64,000 nucleotides of DNA from JAHJCW01 sp965369995. GTDB taxonomy: Bacteria > Fidelibacterota > Marinisomatia > Marinisomatales > JAHJCW01. Of this stretch, positions 36,153-44,950 are shown one piece after another. A program made the position numbers and the translations under genes. The DNA lies in assembly GCA_965369995.1 (NCBI GenBank), contig CBDURO010000001.1:62001-126000 (forward strand). Direction: 5' to 3'. The notes under the pieces are model-generated. The model saw nothing but the letters and a program-made list of their open reading frames with translations, was not told where the DNA came from and ran no database searches. Positions within the stretch are counted from its first letter, which is position 1. The number at the start of each line of letters is the position of its first letter.

Positions 36153-37321
36153 TATTTTACCTCCTGCGCAGCTTTTACAGCTTTTTCAGCAACATCCTCA
36201 AAACTATTTGCTACAATGAATTCCAAAGTTGAATTATTTAACAAACTTGCAGCTTCTTTAGCATTGGTTCCTTCTAACCGTACCACCACCGGAATATTTA
36301 CTGCGACGGATTCCATCACATCAATCACACCTTGAGCTACGCGATTGCAACGTACAATTCCACCGAATATATTAATTAATATTGATTTAACATTTGGATC
36401 GGATAAAATTATTTTAAATCCATTGGCAACAGTTTCAGCATTAGCAATACCACCTACATCAAGAAAATTAGCGGGTTCGCCGCCATATAATTTAATAATA
36501 TCCATAGTTGCCATCGCTAAGCCCGCACCGTTTACCATGCAACCGACATTTCCATCTAATTTGATATAATTTAACTGATATTTTCCTGCTTCAACTTCTG
36601 CGGGATCTTCTTCAGCAATGTCACGTAAATCCGCCAATTCCTTATGACGGAATAAGCCATTGTCATCAAAGTTAATTTTGGCATCCAAAGCGATTACATT
36701 ATTATCCTTGGTTACAACTAACGGATTGATCTCAATTAGTGAACAATCTTTTTCAACAAACACTTTCCAAAGCGCATTTAATATTTTTATGCCGTTTTTT
36801 ACTTGAGCGCCTTTTAATCCCAAACCAAATGCTAAATTCCTTAATTGATAACTCTGTAAACCAACACTTGGATCAATCCATTCTTTAATAATTTTATCAG
36901 GTGTCTCTGCAGCGACTTTTTCAATCTCCATTCCGCCTTCGGTGGAAACTATAAAGGCGTATTTTCGACTTTCTCGATCAAGTACGATTCCAGCATAAAG
37001 TTCTCGATCAATATCAATTCCTTGTTCAATTAATAGGCGTTGTACTTCTTTGCCTTCCGGTCCGGTTTGGTGTGTAACTAAATTCATTCCCAATATTTCA
37101 TTCGCTAAACGCTCAACTTCATCGTGGCTATGAGCAAGTTTTACACCGCCGCCCTTTCCACGTCCGCCAGCATGAATTTGCGCTTTTACGATAGCTAGCT
37201 TAGAATTTAATTTATCATAAACTTTAACTGCTTCACCAACGGAAAAAGCAGGGAATCCATCAGGAACGGCTACACCGTATTCCCGCAATATTGCTTTTCC
37301 TTGATATTCATGAATTTTCAT
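36152..37321 (-). CDS. sucC: Succinyl-CoA synthetase beta subunit
   Basis: Beta subunit with an ATP-grasp nucleotide-binding domain, 389 aa. Typical features are the start KIHEYQGKAILREYGV, the glycine-rich QIHAGGRGKGGGVKLA, EINPLVV and the C-terminal NIFGGIVRC. It lies 2 bases after the carbamate kinase gene. Nucleotide preference is not decided by sequence alone. Confidence 0.95.
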   Translation of the reverse strand: MKIHEYQGKAILREYGVAVPDGFPAFSVGEAVKVYDKLNSKLAIVKAQIHAGGRGKGGGVKLAHSHDEVERLANEILGMNLVTHQTGPEGKEVQRLLIEQGIDIDRELYAGIVLDRESRKYAFIVSTEGGMEIEKVAAETPDKIIKEWIDPSVGLQSYQLRNLAFGLGLKGAQVKNGIKILNALWKVFVEKDCSLIEINPLVVTKDNNVIALDAKINFDDNGLFRHKELADLRDIAEEDPAEVEAGKYQLNYIKLDGNVGCMVNGAGLAMATMDIIKLYGGEPANFLDVGGIANAETVANGFKIILSDPNVKSILINIFGGIVRCNRVAQGVIDVMESVAVNIPVVVRLEGTNAKEAASLLNNSTLEFIVANSFEDVAEKAVKAAQEVK

Positions 37322-37323
37322 TT

Positions 37324-38262
37324 TTATTTCCTGATTATGGTTCCTGATTTGCCGTCTATTGCATTTTTAATATTTGGTATTGATGTAATCACAACTTTTT
37401 TTCCGTGATGTTTTAAAAAATAAATTCCTGCTTCAATCTTCGGCTTCATGCTACCTGACTGAAAATGTCCGGCGTCTAAATATTCTTGTGCTTGTACTGA
37501 TGAAATTGTACCGATTTTCTCTTGGTTTGGTTTATTGTAATTGATATAAGCGTGATCAATATCGGTGATAATCCATAATTCCTCAGCTTTAAGAACACGT
37601 CCAAGTAGAGCCGCAGAGTAGTCCTTATCAATTACAGCGTCCAACCCTTCTAAATTATTATTTTGGTCAAAATATACGGGGATACCTCCACCACCGGCTG
37701 CTAAAATTATCGAACCGTGATCAACTAATTTTTTTATACTGATCCCATGTCTAATATATTGAGGTAGGGGGGATGGTACAACACGTCTCCATTTCCCGGG
37801 ATTTTGTTCTGCAATTTGCCAATTAAACTTATTTGCTAATTTAATAATCTTTTCTTTTGAATAGTGATGACCGATAAATTTTGATGGGTTTTTAATTGCG
37901 GGATCGTTTTTATTCACAACTACTTGAGTAATTATAGTAACTACTTCTCTGTCAACTTTTTCTCTGTTTAAAATATTTTGCAATGATTGCTGGATCATAT
38001 AGCCAATTGTACCTTGCGTGCCTGCCACACATACACCCAAAGGCAAAGGAGGAACTGTATCGTGTGTCAAATCCATACGCAACAATTCATCGCCGACTTG
38101 CGGACCATTGCCATGCGTAATACATAATTTATAACCATTCTCTACAAAATGCATGATTGGAGTAAGACTCTCACGAGTTTTTGCAAATTGCTGAGTGATT
38201 GTTCCAGCTTCACCTCGGGGGGAAAGTGCATTCCCCCCGAAAGCGATCATCGCAGTTTTCAT
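37324..38262 (-). CDS. arcC: Carbamate kinase
   Basis: Makes ATP from carbamoyl phosphate, or the reverse. The 312-aa amino-acid-kinase-fold protein has AFGGNALSPRG, THGNGPQVGDEL, AAGGGGIPV and the later GSMKPKIEAGIYFL. No arginine deiminase or carbamoyltransferase gene is nearby; instead it is packed between sucC and a cyclic-diphosphoglycerate-synthetase-like GTPase, so the carbamoyl phosphate source is unknown. Confidence 0.9.
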   Translation of the reverse strand: MKTAMIAFGGNALSPRGEAGTITQQFAKTRESLTPIMHFVENGYKLCITHGNGPQVGDELLRMDLTHDTVPPLPLGVCVAGTQGTIGYMIQQSLQNILNREKVDREVVTIITQVVVNKNDPAIKNPSKFIGHHYSKEKIIKLANKFNWQIAEQNPGKWRRVVPSPLPQYIRHGISIKKLVDHGSIILAAGGGGIPVYFDQNNNLEGLDAVIDKDYSAALLGRVLKAEELWIITDIDHAYINYNKPNQEKIGTISSVQAQEYLDAGHFQSGSMKPKIEAGIYFLKHHGKKVVITSIPNIKNAIDGKSGTIIRK

Positions 38263-39579
38263 TTATTTTAGAAATGGTTTTAAAACGTCAACTAAAGTTG
38301 GTCGTCCGATTTCTTGTAAATCATAAGTTACGCGCACAGATGGTTGTTTAATGTCAATTATACGTCGCAAATCTATCGGTGTACCAATGATTACAACTTC
38401 ACATTTGGTTTTTGCGATAGTTTCTTCCAAATCTTTCATTTGTTGGTCACCATATCCCATTGCCGGTAAAAGTTCACCAATATCTGGATATTTTTCGAAA
38501 GTCTCAGTGATTGTTCCAACTGTGTATGGACGAGGGTCAACTACATCGGCAGCACCGAATTTTTCCGCTGCAACCATGCCTGCACCATAGGTCATTTCAC
38601 CATGTGTTAAAGTTGGACCGTCTTCCACAACCAAAGCGATTTTACCAAGAATTAGTTCAGCATTTTCGACTGAAATGGGCGAAGCTGCATCAACGATTAT
38701 TGCATCAGGATTCGCTTCTCGTATGCTCCAACGGACTTCATCGATATCTTCGGTATCGGCAGTATCTATTTTATTTATTACAACAACATCAGCCATTAAC
38801 AAATTGGTTTCACCGGGATAATAGAGACGCTCGTGACCCGGACGATGAGGATCAACGACAACGATATTCAAATCAGGTTTATAGAATGGCATATCGTTAT
38901 TACCACCATCCCAAAGAATAATATCAGCTTCTTTTTCAGCTTCACGTACAATTGCTTCGTAATCAACACCGGCGTAAACAATTGTTCCAGTATTTATATG
39001 TGGTTCATATTCTTCCATTTCTTCAATAGTGCAGTCATGTTTTTTAAGATCTTCTAATGTAGCAAATCGTTGCACTTTTTGTTTTACTAAATCACCATAC
39101 GGCATAGGATGACGAATAGCTGCTACTTTATGCCCGGCATCTTTCAATATTTGCGCAATACGTCGAGTAGTTTGACTTTTTCCACAGCCGGTGCGAACAG
39201 CGCCAATTGCGATAACCGGTTTGGTTGATTTCACCATTGTAGGTTCACCACCCAAAAATTTGAAATGTGCTCCCCAAGCAATTACTTTAGAAGCTTTATG
39301 CATAACATCTTCGTGAAAAATATCTGAATATGAGAATACAACTTCTTCAATATTATTGTCTTCAATAAGTTGTTGTAAGTCAGATTCATCATGAATTGGG
39401 ATCCCGTTCGGATAAAGTTTACCGGCTAATTCTGTCGGATATTTGCGACCATCAATATCGGGAATTTGTGTAGCGGTAAATGCAACTACATCATATTTAT
39501 CATTATCGCGATAAATTAAATTGAAGTTGTGAAAATCGCGTCCTGCGGCGCCCATGATAATTGTTTTTACTTTTGACAT
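38263..39579 (-). CDS. Cyclic 2,3-diphosphoglycerate synthetase-like GTPase
   Basis: A 438-aa P-loop protein of the family named after the methanogen cyclic 2,3-diphosphoglycerate synthetase. An N-terminal Rossmann-like domain (KTIIMGAAGRDFHNFN) is followed by a nucleotide-binding loop GAVRTGCGKSQT (126-137), a magnesium/switch region around LWDGGNND and the base-specificity motif VVINKIDTAD. Members occur widely in bacteria that do not make the cyclic compound, often next to carbamate kinase, as here (adjacent). Its true substrate is therefore doubtful. Confidence 0.75.
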   Translation of the reverse strand: MSKVKTIIMGAAGRDFHNFNLIYRDNDKYDVVAFTATQIPDIDGRKYPTELAGKLYPNGIPIHDESDLQQLIEDNNIEEVVFSYSDIFHEDVMHKASKVIAWGAHFKFLGGEPTMVKSTKPVIAIGAVRTGCGKSQTTRRIAQILKDAGHKVAAIRHPMPYGDLVKQKVQRFATLEDLKKHDCTIEEMEEYEPHINTGTIVYAGVDYEAIVREAEKEADIILWDGGNNDMPFYKPDLNIVVVDPHRPGHERLYYPGETNLLMADVVVINKIDTADTEDIDEVRWSIREANPDAIIVDAASPISVENAELILGKIALVVEDGPTLTHGEMTYGAGMVAAEKFGAADVVDPRPYTVGTITETFEKYPDIGELLPAMGYGDQQMKDLEETIAKTKCEVVIIGTPIDLRRIIDIKQPSVRVTYDLQEIGRPTLVDVLKPFLK

Positions 39580-39710
39580 TTTATATTCCTTTAAATATTT
39601 GTTAAATAATAATTTGTTAAATTTTTGATATAGAGAATTTTGTTAACAAAAACCAAATTGTTGACGGTAAAATAATATTTTATGTATGTATTGGTTCATT
39701 CGTTTCCCTT

Positions 39711-40249
39711 GGTGAGGTGTAGAGGAGTGAGAAGTAGAGAGGTTAAGACGTGTGGCGTGATTTTGTTCATTTTAAGTTTCTCTTTTGTTTCTTCAAATAA
39801 ACAATATATCCATTAATTTTTTGGATAAATTCATATCCTTCTTTCCTCAATTCTCTACAAATTGATTTATCGTAATAATTTTTATCGATACAAATATTCA
39901 AATCATCAATTATTTCTTCTGTAGAACCTCTTGCGATTCTACAAAACCGAAGATTCTCTTGATAGTGCCACCGACCTTGTCCCTCTGCAATATTATTTGA
40001 TATTGAAATTGCTGCTCTCCTCATTTGCGGATTTAAAGCATATTTTTCTTCATCGGGAAGAACGTTAATAACAGCATAAATCTTTTTTCGATAGTTCCGT
40101 GCAAATTTATATAATTCGAATGTTTCAAGTGTAAAATAATGCTCCGGTTCGTTGATAATATCAGAATCAATTTCAAATTCCGGTATCGGATATTTATTTA
40201 CATTGTCCATTTACTTACCTCTTCACCTCTCACTTCTCTACCCCTCACC
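39711..40249. repeat. 36-37-bp imperfect inverted repeats bounding a four-helix gene
   Basis: The left arm (39711-39747, GGTGAGGTGTAGAGGAGTG...) and the right arm (40214-40249, ...CTCTACCCCTCACC) are purine/pyrimidine-biased reverse complements over about 36 bp. They flank one gene of the 23S-intervening-sequence protein type. The right arm supplies both that gene's ribosome site and the last codons and stop of pruA, as if a cassette had inserted there. Confidence 0.7.
39767..40210 (-). CDS. Four-helix-bundle protein (23S rRNA intervening-sequence family)
   Basis: A 147-aa protein of the S23/IVP four-helix-bundle family. The conserved part is LPDEEKYALNPQMRRAAISISNNIAEGQGR and GSTEEIIDDLNI, followed by a fourth helix; the first 40 residues are an extra N-terminal segment. 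The family is found inside 23S rRNA intervening sequences, as the Avd protein of diversity-generating retroelements, and as free-standing genes like this one. No reverse transcriptase or variable repeat is nearby. The ribosome site AGAGG lies in the right inverted repeat. Function is unknown. Confidence 0.85.
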   Translation of the reverse strand: MDNVNKYPIPEFEIDSDIINEPEHYFTLETFELYKFARNYRKKIYAVINVLPDEEKYALNPQMRRAAISISNNIAEGQGRWHYQENLRFCRIARGSTEEIIDDLNICIDKNYYDKSICRELRKEGYEFIQKINGYIVYLKKQKRNLK

Positions 40250-41878
40250 ACTATCCATAAACGGATACCGATAGTCTTTCGGAGGAACATAAGTTTCCTT
40301 AATTGTTCTTTGAGAAACCCACCGCATTAAATTAATCATAGAACCGGCTTTGTCATTAGTACCGGAAGCTCTTCCTCCGCCAAATGGTTGTTGACCCACA
40401 ACAGCGCCAGTTGGTTTATCATTAATGTAGAAGTTTCCTGCCGTATGGGTTAAAGCATCCGAGGCTTCAATTATTTTTTCACGATCATTGGAAAATACAC
40501 ATCCGGTTAACGCATAAGGTGATGTCGAATCAACAAGTTTTAATGTTTCTTTCCACTTTTTCGGGTCATATATATAAATTGTTAAAACAGGACCGAATAT
40601 TTCTTCTTCCATTGTTTTAAAATGTGGATCTGTTGTTAAAATTGTTGTTGGTTCAATGAAATATCCTTTAGAATCATCATAATTACCACCAGTAATAATT
40701 TCTGCATCTTTTGCTGATTTTGCATATTCAATATAGCTTACAATGGAGTTGAAAGCGGATTGATCAATCACAGCATTGATGAAATTGCCGAAATCTTCGA
40801 CATCACCCATTTTGATTGATTCTACTTGTTTGACATATTTTTCACGTACATCATCCCAAATTGTGGAAGGAATATAGGTTCGTGAAAGCGCTGAACATTT
40901 TTGTCCTTGATATTCAAATGCACCACGTACCATCGCAGTTGCGAGAGCATCGACATCAGCTGATTCGTGAGCTATACAGAAATCTTTTCCACCGGTTTCG
41001 CCGACAATTCGTGGGTATGCTTTGTATTTATTAATATTATCACCCACAGTTTTCCACATATTTTGAAATACAGCAGTAGAACCTGTAAAATGGACACCGG
41101 CAAGATTTTCATTATTCATAACAACAGGACCAACTTTTGAACCAGGTCCTGGAATGAAATTAATAACACCATCAGGCATACCGGCTTCTTTAAATAATTT
41201 TAATAGGAAATAAGTTGGATACACTGCCGATGAAGCAGGTTTCCACAATACAACATTACCCATGAGAGCGGGAGCAGTTGGTAAATTCCCTGCAATGCTT
41301 ATAAAATTGAAAGGAGTTACTGCGAATATAAATCCCTCAAGCGGGCGGTGTTCCGACATATTCCATAATCCATCCGGTGAGATTGGAGGTTGTTGTTCAT
41401 AAATCTCTTGAGCATAATAAGCGTTAAAATTATAAAAATCAATAAGTTCACAAGCTGCATCAATCTCTGCTTGGAAGGCATTTTTACTCACATTAAGCAT
41501 TGTGGCAGCGTTAATTGTATAACGATAAGGTCCTTGTAATAAAGAAGCCATTTTCTTGAAAATTGCTACGCGGGATTCCCATGGCATAGTTGACCAAATT
41601 TTCCATGCTTCCATAGCAGAATCAATTGCCATTTGAACTTCTTTTTCACCGGCTAGGTGGTAAATTGCCAAAACATGTTTATGGTCATGTGGCATTACAC
41701 ATTGAGCGGTTTTACCGGTTCGGATTTCCTTGCCTCCGATAACTAATGGAATTTCAATTTCTTGTGATTTTAATTCGATTATTTTTTCCTTTAGCGCTGA
41801 TCTTTCAGGTGTCCCCGGAGCGTAGGAACGTATTGGGTCATTTGTCGGTATTGGTACTTGTACTTTTGAATTTTGCAT
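40238..41878 (-). CDS. pruA: L-glutamate gamma-semialdehyde dehydrogenase
   Basis: Oxidises pyrroline-5-carboxylate (as its semialdehyde) to glutamate with NAD, the last step of proline and arginine breakdown. The 546-aa aldehyde dehydrogenase has catalytic Cys328 (QGQKCSALSR), Glu294 (GETGGKD) and the family C-terminus YRYPFM. The five residues after YPFM (DSGEG) and the stop are encoded by the right inverted repeat, suggesting that the original 3' end was replaced. No proline dehydrogenase gene is in the window. Confidence 0.93.
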   Translation of the reverse strand: MQNSKVQVPIPTNDPIRSYAPGTPERSALKEKIIELKSQEIEIPLVIGGKEIRTGKTAQCVMPHDHKHVLAIYHLAGEKEVQMAIDSAMEAWKIWSTMPWESRVAIFKKMASLLQGPYRYTINAATMLNVSKNAFQAEIDAACELIDFYNFNAYYAQEIYEQQPPISPDGLWNMSEHRPLEGFIFAVTPFNFISIAGNLPTAPALMGNVVLWKPASSAVYPTYFLLKLFKEAGMPDGVINFIPGPGSKVGPVVMNNENLAGVHFTGSTAVFQNMWKTVGDNINKYKAYPRIVGETGGKDFCIAHESADVDALATAMVRGAFEYQGQKCSALSRTYIPSTIWDDVREKYVKQVESIKMGDVEDFGNFINAVIDQSAFNSIVSYIEYAKSAKDAEIITGGNYDDSKGYFIEPTTILTTDPHFKTMEEEIFGPVLTIYIYDPKKWKETLKLVDSTSPYALTGCVFSNDREKIIEASDALTHTAGNFYINDKPTGAVVGQQPFGGGRASGTNDKAGSMINLMRWVSQRTIKETYVPPKDYRYPFMDSGEG

Positions 41879-41984
41879 TAAATTCTCTTATTATTAAAAT
41901 GTTGATTTTTGTGAATAAAAATATCCCGAAATTTATCTGTCTGAGCTGGTGAAAATCAAGCGTAGCAATTGGTATTTAAATAAC

Positions 41985-42956
41985 CTACTTTGTGATTTCA
42001 TTTAAGATATTATTAGCAATTTCGATGCTCTTTGTAGTAACTAAGCGAGTTCTATAGTTTGCCGCACCCGGAAAACCCTTGATGTACCAGCCGAAATGTT
42101 TGCGCATTAAATACAGTCCTCTGCGTAATCCACGATTCTCCAGAAGTAAGTCAAAATGTCTTTTACAAAGTTTAACTCGGTCTTCCGCCGATGGTTCGGT
42201 AACTTTCTTCCCTTGTAGCAGAGCTTGTGCTTGCTTAAAAAACCATGGATTACCCAATGCCGCCCGCCCGACCATAACCGCATCGCAACCGGTTTCATCG
42301 AACATCCGTAAAACATCATCGGCAGTTTTTATATCGCCGTTACCAATTACCGGAATAGAAACGGTTTCCTTTAATAATTTAATCAATTGCCAATTAGCAT
42401 TTCCTTTTAAAGTTTGCATTGCTGTGCGCGGATGCAAGGTGATTGCTTTTACACCTGCATTTTCTAATAAAATACCGGCTTTTTCAACAATGATAGATTG
42501 CAAATCCCAACCAGCGCGCATTTTCACTGTTACCGGTAATTGCAGTACCGATTCCACTACGGCGTGTGTTATTTCATCCATTAGTCCTAAATCTTTGAGC
42601 GCTGCTGAACCGGCACCTTTTTTAGTGACTTTTGGAACAGGACAACCATAATTAACATCAAGAATGTCCGGTTTGAATTTTTCTACAACGAATTTCGCAG
42701 CATCTGCCATCACCTGCGGTGAATCACCGAATATTTGTACACCAATAGGTCTTTCTTCCTCATGGAATTTGATCAGATCGAGGGTCTTAACATTTTTCCT
42801 AATAATTCCATGAGCGGATACGAATTCCGAGTAAACAATTCCGGCACCCTGTTCTTTACATAAAATTCTGAAGGAATAATCGGTAACTCCTGCCATGGGG
42901 GCGAGGAGGATTGGTGTGTCAATTTGTAAATCACCGATTTTAAATGATTTAGACAT
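41985..42956 (-). CDS. dusB: tRNA-dihydrouridine synthase
   Basis: FMN-dependent reductase that forms dihydrouridine in tRNA. The 323-aa TIM-barrel protein has LAPMAGVTDYSFR, the catalytic Cys105 in NYGCPVPKV, KMRAGW and GNGDIKTADD. Length and motifs favour the DusB group. The 207-base gap to the divergent rpmB gene holds both promoters and no credible gene. Confidence 0.9.
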   Translation of the reverse strand: MSKSFKIGDLQIDTPILLAPMAGVTDYSFRILCKEQGAGIVYSEFVSAHGIIRKNVKTLDLIKFHEEERPIGVQIFGDSPQVMADAAKFVVEKFKPDILDVNYGCPVPKVTKKGAGSAALKDLGLMDEITHAVVESVLQLPVTVKMRAGWDLQSIIVEKAGILLENAGVKAITLHPRTAMQTLKGNANWQLIKLLKETVSIPVIGNGDIKTADDVLRMFDETGCDAVMVGRAALGNPWFFKQAQALLQGKKVTEPSAEDRVKLCKRHFDLLLENRGLRRGLYLMRKHFGWYIKGFPGAANYRTRLVTTKSIEIANNILNEITK

Positions 42957-43163
42957 CAGTCCATTCTTTAGTGACCATCAATTGTCCGGTGTAAACACCA
43001 TCGCTATTGCGGAATTAAATTCTACGATTATGGAAAAATCTTCTTTATTTGTATTCATGATAATTATCATATCTAAAGTTAAAGCTTTTCATTTGTGTAT
43101 TCACCTTATTAGTGTAAATTTCTCGGCTGTAATTTTATATAACAAGATGTTTTTGAGGAAAAA

Positions 43164-43400
43164 ATGAGTAGAGTTTGCGACGTAACTGGGAAAAAACCAA
43201 TGTTTGGAAACAATGTTAGTCATGCCCATAATAAAACAAGAAGAAGATTTAATATCAATCTGCAGAAAAAACGATTTTGGCTGCCGGATGAAAAACGTTT
43301 TGTCACTTTAACGGTTTCTACCAAAGGATTAAGAATCATTGATAAGCGGGGAATACGCCGCGTTGTTAATGAATTGCGTGCCAAAGGAATAAAAGTTTAG
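43164..43400 (+). CDS. rpmB: Ribosomal protein bL28
   Basis: A 78-aa large-subunit protein that begins SRVCDVTGKKPMFGNNVSHAHNKTRR, the family start. TGAGGAAAAA precedes the ATG. No rpmG gene follows; instead there is a strong terminator. Cys residues of the zinc form are not both present, only one Cys (Cys5). Confidence 0.95.
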   Translation: MSRVCDVTGKKPMFGNNVSHAHNKTRRRFNINLQKKRFWLPDEKRFVTLTVSTKGLRIIDKRGIRRVVNELRAKGIKV

Positions 43401-43425
43401 AAAGTTTATATTTTATTTATTATTG

Positions 43426-43458
43426 AAACCCTCCCCGATAAATCGGGGAGGGTTTTTT
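43426..43458 (+). terminator. Strong terminator after rpmB
   Basis: Perfect 13-bp stem AACCCTCCCCGAT/ATCGGGGAGGGTT with a two-base loop, then a T-run. It ends rpmB transcription, so the genes that follow need their own promoter. Confidence 0.92.
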
Positions 43459-43507
43459 GTTTTGATGTATAGTCAGCAAATGGAAGAAGCTATTAGTTCG
43501 CTTGAAA

Positions 43508-43537
43508 AAGAATAAGGTGAAGAGCCTTATTCTTCTT
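43508..43537 (+). terminator. Second hairpin in the rpmB-accessory gap
   Basis: A perfect 10-bp stem AAGAATAAGG/CCTTATTCTT with a 7-base loop, followed by CTTTG rather than a clean T-run. The sequence before it carries only a 16-codon frame (43465-43515) without ribosome site. It may be a remnant of a lost gene end. The rest of the gap to 43659 shows only AT-rich promoter-like sequence. Confidence 0.45.
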
Positions 43538-43659
43538 TGTCATTTGCGCCATTTAAATTACTTTATCAGCATATGTGTTTATATAGTAATTATATGTTGA
43601 CAAATACATATTAAGTAATTATATTCAGATGTCACAATTATTAATAATAGAGAAATAAT

Positions 43660-44271
43660 ATGAGCAAAAAACAAGTTAAGAGTAATGATATCGGAGAACT
43701 ATTAAAAAAGCACGCTGATTTAAAAAGTGAAAAGACTCTACAACCTAAAGTCGGAGTGTACCGTGTTTCATACAAAGTTTTAGAAGAATCATTGGAAAAA
43801 TTAAATAATCTAACAGATTACTATAATTGTTCTACAAAAGAAATAATTGATGCATTATTTGATAATAAATCATTAATTGATGATGTAACAAAAATATTTT
43901 CAGAAATGGACGAGAAAATAAAAATTGATGGTGTTCGAAAAACTTTTGTTATCAGTAGAAATACAAAACAAAGAATAGATGAATATGCAAAACGTGAAAA
44001 AGTATCTAGAGATTTAATGGTTAATGGAATGATTATAGGGTTCTACATATCTCATAGCAAAACTCTAGAAAATCACAAATGGGCTATAGATAAACTTGAT
44101 GCGTTTAGGGATAAAATTGATGAATTAGAATGTGAGTTACTATCAAAGCTGTCAATGGATGATCCAATTATCTACCGCATGGGCTATCTATACGGTATTA
44201 TAGATAACCTTACGGGCGATATTGATAGTGAATTGGAAGAGAATATTGCAATTGATAAATACAATCGTTAA
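43660..44271 (+). CDS. Putative DNA-binding protein with two ribbon-helix-helix-like segments
   Basis: A 203-aa protein not known to me by name. Residues 90-130 (RKTFVISRNTKQRIDEYAKREKV, then a second helix) match a ribbon-helix-helix fold; residues 32-70 (VYRVSYKVLEESLEKLNNL, then STKEIIDALF) repeat the same strand-helix-helix pattern. Two such units in one chain resemble the F-plasmid TraY arrangement. The C-terminal 60 residues are helical and acidic. It opens a four-gene plus-strand island inserted between rpmB and ftsZ. A transcriptional regulator or antitoxin-like role is inferred only. Confidence 0.65.
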   Translation: MSKKQVKSNDIGELLKKHADLKSEKTLQPKVGVYRVSYKVLEESLEKLNNLTDYYNCSTKEIIDALFDNKSLIDDVTKIFSEMDEKIKIDGVRKTFVISRNTKQRIDEYAKREKVSRDLMVNGMIIGFYISHSKTLENHKWAIDKLDAFRDKIDELECELLSKLSMDDPIIYRMGYLYGIIDNLTGDIDSELEENIAIDKYNR

Positions 44272-44294
44272 GAGTTTAATTAGGAGTAATTATT

Positions 44295-44555
44295 ATGAAT
44301 ATTTCACAACACGCGAACGTAAGAGCTCAGCAGAGAGGGTTTACCGGTGAACTTATATATTTAATTCGTGCATTCGGGACTAAAACAAGGAGACCAGGAG
44401 GTGCTTGGGAAGTTATGATTACAAGAAAAAATAAAAGAAGTTTGATCAATAAAATCCATAACAAACAATTATTGCAATTACTAGATAAAGCTGATGGTAA
44501 AGCATTATTGATAGGTAATGATGAAACAATTATTACAGCATATATAAAAAATTAA
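44295..44555 (+). CDS. Small DUF4258-like protein
   Basis: An 86-aa basic protein that begins NISQHANVRAQQRGF, the His-Ala-x-x-Arg-x-x-Gln-Arg-Gly opening of DUF4258-like proteins, and ends in TIITAYIKN. GGAG lies 7-8 bases before the ATG. Related small proteins occur on plasmids and in toxin-like contexts, but no function is proven. It lies 23 bases after the ribbon-helix-helix gene. Confidence 0.6.
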   Translation: MNISQHANVRAQQRGFTGELIYLIRAFGTKTRRPGGAWEVMITRKNKRSLINKIHNKQLLQLLDKADGKALLIGNDETIITAYIKN

Positions 44556-44570
44556 AAAAAGGAGTACCAA

Positions 44571-44939
44571 ATGAATATACATATAGAGATAACTAATAAC
44601 ACATTAGAGAGGTTGCAAAAACTTTCTGTTCCATTGATTGATACACCAGACACAATAATTAACAAACTAATAGACAAAACGGAGAATAATTCTATCGTTT
44701 CCCAAAAACCAAGTAAGGATATTAAGCCTAATAGATATCGAACAAAAACTCCTACTCCATCATGTCTTGACTGGGTTGACTCAGTACCTGAATTAAGACA
44801 TGTCACAGGTCTAAACACTTGGAAATCTGTTTGTAAATATTTAGGAATTGATACGGAAGGTGATTCTGCTAGAAGAAAACTAAAGAAATGGGCTAAACGT
44901 TATAAACCTGAATGGCTAACAATACCCGAACCAAAATAA
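44571..44939 (+). CDS. Hypothetical small protein with SeqA-like N-terminus
   Basis: A 122-aa protein. The N-terminal part (IHIEITNNTLERLQKLSVPLIDTPDTIINKLID) has a strand-helix-helix pattern like the N-terminus of SeqA-type or ribbon-helix-helix proteins. A Lys/Thr/Pro linker leads to a C-terminal Trp- and basic-rich segment (LNTWKSVCKYLGI and GDSARRKLKKWAKRY) that I do not recognise but that looks like a nucleic-acid-binding helix pair. GGAG precedes the ATG by 7 bases. Unknown function. Confidence 0.6.
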   Translation: MNIHIEITNNTLERLQKLSVPLIDTPDTIINKLIDKTENNSIVSQKPSKDIKPNRYRTKTPTPSCLDWVDSVPELRHVTGLNTWKSVCKYLGIDTEGDSARRKLKKWAKRYKPEWLTIPEPK

Positions 44940-44950
44940 AGTAAATTAAT

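Noticed and set aside
39767..40210. Diversity-generating retroelement (Avd-like four-helix gene)
   Set aside because: The protein belongs to the same broad fold family as Avd, but no reverse transcriptase, template repeat or variable target gene is present.
42895..43167. 90-codon plus-strand frame between dusB and rpmB
   Set aside because: It begins inside dusB on the opposite strand, has no ribosome site and its sequence resembles no protein; it is a by-product of AT-rich intergenic sequence.
43465..43515. 16-codon frame after the rpmB terminator
   Set aside because: It starts in the T-run of the terminator with no ribosome site. It could be the last codons of a lost gene but cannot be supported.
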